From the NCBI RefSeq assembly GCF_025145285.1, contig NZ_CP102251.1:186001-250000 (forward strand): a stretch of 64,000 nucleotides of DNA, read 5' to 3'. The DNA is from Alistipes onderdonkii. GTDB taxonomy: Bacteria; Bacteroidota; Bacteroidia; Bacteroidales; Rikenellaceae. A program made the position numbers and the translations under genes. Of this stretch, positions 33,526 to 39,536 are shown piece by piece; positions within the stretch are counted from its first letter, which is position 1, and every line of letters starts with the position of its first letter. Below the pieces are notes generated by a model that saw only the letters and a program-made list of their open reading frames with translations, was not told the DNA's origin and made no database searches.

Positions 33526-34527
33526 TTATTTTATCATAAAAATCAGGGTGAAGCCCGCTTTGGTGGGGCCGAAATAGTGTTCGGAGGCGCTGCCGATTTT
33601 CCGGCCGCATTTCGCACACGGATATTTGTCGTAATCGAGGTAAGCGTAACCCACGCCGACCGTCGCCTCGAGGCCCCAGCGGTTGCCCAGCACCCAATGG
33701 TAGCCGTAGCTGACGCCCGCGCCGGCCAGCCACCCTTCGTAGCGGTAATTGCGGATGCCGGCTCCCGGGCGGATCGCCCACGGCAGCATCCCGCCCCAGT
33801 TGTAGCCGCCGCCGTAGGCATGGAGGCCCACGAAGTGCCCCGAAAAACGGGTGCAACTCCACCAGCGAACCTCGGGCTGCACGAGCCAGTGCTTCATTTT
33901 GCGGTTCCCGGAAAATGTCCACGGATTATAGTTGCCCGAGATGTCCAGCGTCCACCGATGCCCCAGACCGAACTCCACACCCAGGTTCAGCGTCGAAGTC
34001 GCGTCGTAAAGCAGGTTGGTCTTCACGGCCCATTTCGCAACGGGCAGGGACGACGGCCCCGAAATGCCCGAAGGAGCAGGCGTCCACAACGGCAGCAGCC
34101 TGGCATACGGAAAATGCAGCTGTGGAGCAAGCTGCACGGGAACCGTCAGGACTGGAGGATATGCAGCCGTATATACCGGTGCCGGGGGTATTTCCGGTAC
34201 AGGGACTGGAACCGGCCGCGAAGCGGGCCGCGGGTTCCGGGTCGGCGGCCCGTATTTCTTATAAATATAATAACCGCCGTCCAGCTCTTTATATGCCAGA
34301 TCCGTTCCGGCAAGCCAGCGTGCCAGTACGACCGGGGTATCCCCGGTCGAAATGCTGTCCTTCACAATGACAGGATCGGTCACGACATGGCTGAAGGCGA
34401 TCTTGACATCGCGCCGGTGCAACAGCTCGTTCAACAGGCTCGTCAGGTTCGGCGGCTGCACCGCCCATGAAATCCGGCAAACGGACAACAGGAAGACGAG
34501 TATAAAAATATATCTTACAGATTTCAT
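33526..34527 (-). CDS. STN domain fused to DUF3575 barrel, probable signal transducer
   Basis: A 333-residue protein with an unusual architecture. It has a signal peptide (residues 1-22), then an STN-type domain at about 26-91 (LTSLLNELLHRRDVKIAFSH, DTPVVLARWLAGTDLAYKELDGGYYIYKK). A Pro-rich linker of about 75 residues follows (RPVPVPVPEIPPAPVYT), then a complete DUF3575 barrel (167-333). STN domains normally sit on TonB-dependent transducers or secretins and touch the FecR anti-sigma. Here the start codon overlaps the FecR stop (TAATG), so the two are made together. The likely role is to report barrel or pilus status to FecR (inference). The barrel is about 97% identical in DNA to the downstream gene. 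Confidence 0.82.
   Translation of the reverse strand: MKSVRYIFILVFLLSVCRISWAVQPPNLTSLLNELLHRRDVKIAFSHVVTDPVIVKDSISTGDTPVVLARWLAGTDLAYKELDGGYYIYKKYGPPTRNPRPASRPVPVPVPEIPPAPVYTAAYPPVLTVPVQLAPQLHFPYARLLPLWTPAPSGISGPSSLPVAKWAVKTNLLYDATSTLNLGVEFGLGHRWTLDISGNYNPWTFSGNRKMKHWLVQPEVRWWSCTRFSGHFVGLHAYGGGYNWGGMLPWAIRPGAGIRNYRYEGWLAGAGVSYGYHWVLGNRWGLEATVGVGYAYLDYDKYPCAKCGRKIGSASEHYFGPTKAGFTLIFMIK
33542..34026. repeat. Direct repeat copy 2 (DUF3575 coding unit)
   Basis: Partner of the repeat at 32806-33290, in the same orientation, with a 251-bp spacer between copies. Confidence 0.9.
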
Positions 34528-35345
34528 TATTTCAGCAGGATTTCGGTTCCCGAGATTTCATAAGGAATCCCGCACGAATGAAAAACCGCCTCGAGCGTCC
34601 CATCCATGTCCGAAGTTATGATGAACCCGGTAAAGACCAGGTCACCGTATTTTTCCTTCCCAGATACGGATACGCCGAAGATCGCCTCGATGTCCCGGAT
34701 TACCTCCCTGAGCGGGACGGCCTGGAACGGGATAAAAGGCGGCAACGGTTCGGGAATATCCGTCAGCGTGATGGCAACCGTATCGCATGCGGCTTTCTGT
34801 CCGGCGACGAGCACACGCTTTCCGACCGGGGTTTCGACCAATACGAAACCCTCGTAGCAGAAAACCTGCATATCCTGCCGGTGTTGTTTTACCCGGAACT
34901 GCGTCCCGAGGACGGTAATCCGTCCCGCCGGTGTCCCGACACGGAATCTCCCGCCATGCACGACGGAGAATACGGCTTCGCCTTTGAGCGAGACCCTGCG
35001 CCGGAGTGTCCAGGTAAAACTGTTGTACGACAACTCGGAATGCGGCATGACCACCACCCCCGAACCATCGGGCAGCGTATATGCCAGCTCCCGGTCGCCG
35101 CTCACGAGCACGTGCTCCGAGAAATGCCACAGGCTGCCGGCAACCAACATCACCACAACAGAAGCCGCCATGCACCACTGCACCAACTTGTGGCGGAAAG
35201 TTTCATGGCGGCGGATAACCGCGCGCCTGCGCGCCAGCAACTCTCCGATCTCTTCGATACGGGAGTTAACCGGAGTCTTGTATTCGATCCTGGTCAGCAA
35301 TTTATCCAGGCCGCTCCGCGCCATGTCCTTTTCATTTCTATCCAT
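34527..35345 (-). CDS. FecR family anti-sigma factor with DUF4974 domain
   Basis: A 272-residue single-pass inner-membrane protein. A short cytoplasmic N-terminus of about 58 residues is followed by one membrane helix (WCMAASVVVMLVAGSLW). Then comes the periplasmic FecR domain (AYTLPDGSGVVVMPHSELSYNSF, RRVSLKGEAVFSVVHGGRFRVGTPAGRITVLGTQFRV) and a C-terminal DUF4974 module (VPLREVIRDIEAIFGVSVSG ... FHSCGIPYEISGTEILLK). It should hold the ECF sigma encoded 42 bp upstream and release it on a signal from an STN-bearing outer-membrane protein. The gene for such a protein overlaps its own stop codon. Confidence 0.9.
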   Translation of the reverse strand: MDRNEKDMARSGLDKLLTRIEYKTPVNSRIEEIGELLARRRAVIRRHETFRHKLVQWCMAASVVVMLVAGSLWHFSEHVLVSGDRELAYTLPDGSGVVVMPHSELSYNSFTWTLRRRVSLKGEAVFSVVHGGRFRVGTPAGRITVLGTQFRVKQHRQDMQVFCYEGFVLVETPVGKRVLVAGQKAACDTVAITLTDIPEPLPPFIPFQAVPLREVIRDIEAIFGVSVSGKEKYGDLVFTGFIITSDMDGTLEAVFHSCGIPYEISGTEILLK

Positions 35346-35387
35346 GATTTTGAACCCCGTAATTAATTAAAAACAACAAACTGTGGA

Positions 35388-35948
35388 TCAGTTGTACATG
35401 TTCTTCAGCGTTTTGTCCTGCCGTAACCGGGAAAGTGCCGTGGAAGCCACATTGCGGATGGTCTTGTCGGCATATCCCGTAACTTCGGCAATGCCCTTGT
35501 TGTCCATTCCTTCGTAGTATTTCAGGTAGATGATCTCCCGCTGCATGTTGGTAAGTTCTCCGAGGGCGGCCTGGAGCTTGCGGATTGTCAGTTCGGAACA
35601 TTCCGCACGCACCATCGAGGCCTCGACATCAATCTCCAGCGCGAAATCGCTACCGGTATGGCGCAATTCATCTATCGACAGGAAATCCGTCCGCCTTTTC
35701 CCCAATTCCTTGAGGATGAGGCGGCGCAGGGAACTGGCCAGATAGGCATACAGGGAGATGGGGACGGAGAGTTTCTTCCGCCGTTCAAAGAGGTATGTGA
35801 ACAATGTCTGAATGGCATTGTTCACCAGTTCTTCGTCATGCGAGATCCCTATCCCGTACCGGAATAACCTGTCTTCGTACAGACTATACAATGTCCTGAA
35901 GGCCTGTTCGTCACCTTCCCTGATCAAATCCCAATATTGATGATCCAT
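35388..35948 (-). CDS. ECF-type RNA polymerase sigma factor
   Basis: A 186-residue sigma-70 family factor with only regions 2 and 4. Region 2 includes AFRTLYSLYEDRLFRYGIGISHDEELVNNAIQTLFTYLF, and region 4 includes LTNMQREIIYLKYYEGMDNKGIAEVTGYADKTIRNVASTALSRLR, a clear helix-turn-helix for the -35 element. It is the first gene of the fimbrial cluster and is followed by its FecR anti-sigma. It probably drives this locus, perhaps through the GGGACAAA motif found upstream of it and of the DUF3575 gene (inference). Confidence 0.9.
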   Translation of the reverse strand: MDHQYWDLIREGDEQAFRTLYSLYEDRLFRYGIGISHDEELVNNAIQTLFTYLFERRKKLSVPISLYAYLASSLRRLILKELGKRRTDFLSIDELRHTGSDFALEIDVEASMVRAECSELTIRKLQAALGELTNMQREIIYLKYYEGMDNKGIAEVTGYADKTIRNVASTALSRLRQDKTLKNMYN

Positions 35949-36817
35949 ATACTTCTATTTACTTAGAGTTGTCCCCGGGCGATTTGTCCCAAGAAAAATT
36001 TAAAATTGTTGCCTCGGCATAAGGCTCCCGTCGCATGCCAGGCACGGACACAGGAACAGCCAGGCCATGCAGCCGGCAACGGGCTCAGACATGACTCATA
36101 CACATAAATTACTATACAACAGCAATTTACAAATGCACGTAATAAGACACAGGAAGAATATTCCGGCAATACGCAAGTTGCCGGGAACAGGAGCATAGAC
36201 ACACTCCACCGAGAAGAATCGGGAAAGGGAACGAATAAGCAATTCGGGGATCCGGCCGCTGAATTCGGACGCAATATTATTCAGCGGCAGCCGTGGGACT
36301 CCCCGTACCGGCCGGAATACCCGCATACAGGATATACCGGGCCATGTTCACCCCGGTCGCAAAAGGGGCCGGGAATAGATGTATCGCGGAAAAGCTCCGC
36401 ACGGGTCAGCTTGTAAAGAGGATTTTTTTGGAAAGGTGCGTGTTCGGAAGGGATGCTATGCACCGTAATAAATGGCCCGAAGGGAAGGAGAGGTAAGCGG
36501 GCGTGTTACACGTCAGATATGGTAACTCGAAATAAGAACATCCGTCTTGTCGCAAAACCCGGGGTATCCGGATACGTCAAGGATGGCAAACGGTCTTTCG
36601 GCCGATCGCAGAAAGGATGGCAGTGATCGCAGATCAACCGGTTCATACTTTCCGTCTGATATATAAACGGCTCATCGGCCGATTCATTGCCCGGAAACGG
36701 CCACGACATTTCCAACAGAAATGCACATCATTAATTTCCAATAAGTTATCAGATAAAAAAAGTTAGTAAAGAAGATGCATCCGGTTGCTATCGCTGGGCG
36801 CCGGTTCCGTGAAGGCA
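35949..36817. other. Long intergenic region upstream of the ECF sigma gene
   Basis: About 870 bp without a supported gene; the short frames on both strands lack conserved features. The end next to the sigma gene has the minus-strand motif TTCTTGGGACAAA (35995-35983), 34 bp before the ATG, and a second GGGGACAA at 35976-35969. It probably holds the regulatory region of the fimbrial locus. I saw no invertible inverted repeats and no RNA gene. Confidence 0.5.
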
Positions 36818-36845
36818 CAAAAAAAGCGGGACAAAGAAGTCCCGC
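36818..36845 (-). terminator. Rho-independent terminator of the DUF2089/YIP1 pair
   Basis: A perfect stem GCGGGAC/GTCCCGC with loop AAAGAA is followed on the minus strand by eight T (36825-36818), 20 bp past the stop. Confidence 0.88.
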
Positions 36846-36865
36846 GCGGCATGATATCCGGTATT

Positions 36866-37408
36866 TTATTTCGAATAGGCGATCAGCAACTGGTTGACGA
36901 CGCTGACGAAAACATAGCAGATGACAAAGATGGAAATCCCGCGCCACCCCTTCATATTGGCCGAGACGAGGTAGGCGAAACAGCCCCAGACCATCGACCA
37001 GGCCATCGAGACCGACAGCAGGATCACGATCAGGTTATACCCTGCGAGCTTCATCACTTCGCAGGCGCTGCGGGGCTCGCAGACAAGCCCTCCCAGCCAT
37101 TTCGAAGGCACGCTCAGCACCCCGAGTATGACGATCGTGGGCAACATGGCAAAAAGGTTCGTGGCAAAGATATCGACTGCGCGGATACGCGACGGCGAGA
37201 AGAGCAGGGCCAGCACGTAGAGCAACAGCGAAAGGGGAATCCACAAAAGCAGGTTCGAAGAGAGGATCGTGACGATCTTCGACAGATCGTCCCCGACAGG
37301 CCAGCTCACCGCCGTCAGCAGGCAGATGGAAAAAAGAGTCCCGGCAAGGCCCCAGCCGAGCGCTTTCCCGGTAGAAAGGTATTCAAACGGGTTAAGAATC
37401 CTGTTCAT
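36866..37408 (-). CDS. YIP1-like membrane protein
   Basis: A 180-residue protein with five hydrophobic stretches: GLAGTLFSICLLTAVSW, LLLWIPLSLLLYVLALLF, ATNLFAMLPTIVILGVLS, LAGYNLIVILLSVSMAWSMVWGCFAYLV and ISIFVICYVFVSVVNQLLI. The opening NPFEYLSTGKA resembles the YIP1 group of integral membrane proteins; the function in bacteria is unknown. The start at 37408 overlaps the end of the DUF2089 gene by 17 bp, so the two are translationally linked, and the regulator may respond to or control the membrane protein. Confidence 0.72.
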   Translation of the reverse strand: MNRILNPFEYLSTGKALGWGLAGTLFSICLLTAVSWPVGDDLSKIVTILSSNLLLWIPLSLLLYVLALLFSPSRIRAVDIFATNLFAMLPTIVILGVLSVPSKWLGGLVCEPRSACEVMKLAGYNLIVILLSVSMAWSMVWGCFAYLVSANMKGWRGISIFVICYVFVSVVNQLLIAYSK

Positions 37409-37682
37409 CGCCTTCGAATTGATTAAGTTGAGCAATTATGTCGTCCAAACGGTTGCGTACCGTAGGGTAACTGAGCCCTAATTTCTGCGCCATCTCCTTC
37501 AGGGAGCCGCTGCTTTTTACGAAATCGAGCACGAATTGCTGGTCGGGAGCCGAAAGCTGCATCATCACCGGGAGGTTGTAGTCGCCTTCGATATGCGTAT
37601 CGCATCCGTTGCAATGCATCGCTTGTACGCTCAATCGTTTACCGCAGGAGGGGCATATCTTGGGGAGGTTCTTCAGTGCCAT
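37392..37682 (-). CDS. DUF2089 family zinc-ribbon/HTH regulator
   Basis: A 96-residue protein. The N-terminal zinc ribbon has CPSCGKRLSVQAMHCNGCDTHI, with two CxxC pairs. The C-terminal helix-turn-helix has LSAPDQQFVLDFVKSSGSLKEMAQKLGLSYPTVRNRLDDIIAQL, resembling a sigma region 4-like DNA-binding fold. This is the DUF2089 family layout, thought to be a transcription regulator. A possible -7 box (TAATTTTG, 37730-37723 on the minus strand) lies 40 bp upstream, with a less well spaced TTTG beyond it. Confidence 0.8.
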   Translation of the reverse strand: MALKNLPKICPSCGKRLSVQAMHCNGCDTHIEGDYNLPVMMQLSAPDQQFVLDFVKSSGSLKEMAQKLGLSYPTVRNRLDDIIAQLNQFEGDEQDS

Positions 37683-37824
37683 ATAAGTTCAAAAAGTTGT
37701 ATTTATGCCATATCAGGTTTCACAAAATTAATATATTTTTTCAATATATCACACAAATGTGCAAATTCCTGCAAAAACCGACGGCAACAGCAACAGCTGC
37801 GCGTCACAGACCGGAGGTGGGATT

Positions 37825-39534
37825 TCAGAAGTTGGCTTTCACCCCGACCGTGAAATTTGCCCCGTATTCCGGATACCACGGGTATTGGTACAGGCGGCGG
37901 TTGATCAGGTTACGGCCCTCGGCGAAGAGCGTAATGCGTCCCGAAACCTTCCAGTCGAAATTGACCCGCAGGTCGGCGGCAAAGGGCACTTCGACACTGC
38001 CGAAACTCTCCGCCCCGGATGCTGCATCCAGCTGGTAATCGGACCATTTACGAGTGCTTTGCAGCCAGATACCCGCACCGAACGAAATCTTGCGGCCGTC
38101 GTAGTGGGCGGAAAAATTGCCATCGAAAGCCGGGGCACCGTTATGGAGTTTGGTCTCGTCGTCGTTATAGATATAGCCGTGCACGCCCAATTCCGTCCGG
38201 AAACTGCTCGCGGGACGCCACGTCACCTCGCCGTTGAACGACAAGACGGTTTGGCGGGCCATCGACGGCAGCATGGTCAGCCCGGCGGCAAGAATATCGC
38301 TCCCCTGCACGACATCGGCACTATACCAGTAAAGGTGGTTGTCACGGATCGAGAACCCGGCATAGGCCCGGTAGTCGAACTTCCCGCGCCAGATACTGCC
38401 CCCGATACCGAAGCGGCCGTTGTAATCGACCGAACTCTTAGTCCCGAATACGGGATTCAGCAAATAGGGATTCAGCTTCGTAAGCGAGCGGTAGCTGTTG
38501 TCGTCGACGCTCCCGTCCATCTCGAAGAACGGGCACAACCCGTCCGTACCGAGGTTCAGGTTCAGCCGCACGAAGGGGAGGATGTAGTTCTCCGCCTCGA
38601 CGGATTTAATCTTGTCGTGGTAATAGTCCGCACCCGCTTCGAGGCGTACTACCCCACCCTCGATACCGTAACGCAGCGCGGCATGTATCCGTTGCTGGTT
38701 ATATTCGTCGAGGGCCTTCTGTCCCGCAAGGCGCTCGTAGCCCACTTCGGCAGCCAGGCGGTGACGCCCGAAACCGCGGGCGATCTTCGCATGGGTTTCC
38801 AGTGTGGTCTGGCGGGCCTTGTCGTTATAGTCCGGCCACTCGGAATGGTCGAAAAACATGCCGCCCCGGATGGCGATTTCGAAATTCACGCGGCTCAGAT
38901 CCTGGAAATCGTCGCCGAAGCGCACCGCGATGTTCGCATCGCCGTAATCGGCCATCGAACCGGGTACGGCATCGGCAGAGATGTCCGGCGCGAGGTACAT
39001 ACCGTAGCGGTGGTACATGCGGTTCTCGTAGGAGAGGTCGCCCTCGAGCACGTGACGGCCGAAATATTTACCCGCAGCGGCGCCGATGCGGTTGAGCATC
39101 CGCGTCGAATTGTTCTTGACGCCAAAGTCGTTCCCGATCTTGGAATAGCGCCCCTCGTGGTTGACATAGCCCACCACATACCCCGTCCCGGGGTTCTGGC
39201 TCGAAGCATAGAAATCCAACACCGAATTGAACGGGTAGCCCATCCCGGCCTTGAGGTAGAAAGGCAGCGGGCGGTTGAATTCCCAGTAGGTTACCGTCGC
39301 AGGGCGGATCGGCCGCGTGGCGAGGGTGGTCTGCAACGACAGCGGTGTGATCGTATAGTCGATCTCGGGACGCATCTTCACCGTGTCGGTCATGTCGGGC
39401 ACGACGGCGAGTTTCGACGCCCCCTCCACACTCGGCACATAGGCCTTGGTCACTTCGACCCGTTTCTCGACCTGCGCGCTCGCGCCCCAGGGCAATGCCG
39501 CCATCAGCGCGGCTACAAACAACATGCGTTTCAT
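37825..39534 (-). CDS. Outer-membrane beta-barrel protein, partner of the TPR protein
   Basis: A 569-residue exported protein. The signal peptide ends WGASAQ (residue 21). The mature N-terminus VEKRVEVTKAYVPSVEGASKL leads into TVKMRPEIDYTITPLSLQTTLATRPIRPATVTYWEF, a conserved opening in Bacteroidetes barrels of this kind. Many amphipathic strands follow, such as LPFYLKAGMGYPFNSVLDFYA and HRLAAEVGYERLAGQKALDEYN. The C-terminal strand region IWLQST ... ITLFAEGRNLINRRLYQYPWYPEYGANFTVGVKANF looks like the end of a TonB-receptor barrel, but there is no plug. It lies 2 bp after the TPR gene. Function unknown. Confidence 0.75.
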   Translation of the reverse strand: MKRMLFVAALMAALPWGASAQVEKRVEVTKAYVPSVEGASKLAVVPDMTDTVKMRPEIDYTITPLSLQTTLATRPIRPATVTYWEFNRPLPFYLKAGMGYPFNSVLDFYASSQNPGTGYVVGYVNHEGRYSKIGNDFGVKNNSTRMLNRIGAAAGKYFGRHVLEGDLSYENRMYHRYGMYLAPDISADAVPGSMADYGDANIAVRFGDDFQDLSRVNFEIAIRGGMFFDHSEWPDYNDKARQTTLETHAKIARGFGRHRLAAEVGYERLAGQKALDEYNQQRIHAALRYGIEGGVVRLEAGADYYHDKIKSVEAENYILPFVRLNLNLGTDGLCPFFEMDGSVDDNSYRSLTKLNPYLLNPVFGTKSSVDYNGRFGIGGSIWRGKFDYRAYAGFSIRDNHLYWYSADVVQGSDILAAGLTMLPSMARQTVLSFNGEVTWRPASSFRTELGVHGYIYNDDETKLHNGAPAFDGNFSAHYDGRKISFGAGIWLQSTRKWSDYQLDAASGAESFGSVEVPFAADLRVNFDWKVSGRITLFAEGRNLINRRLYQYPWYPEYGANFTVGVKANF

Positions 39535-39536
39535 CG

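Noticed and set aside
36293..36496. 67-codon frame with a GTG start in the gap before the sigma gene
   Set aside because: No promoter, no conserved features, and no neighbours on that strand.
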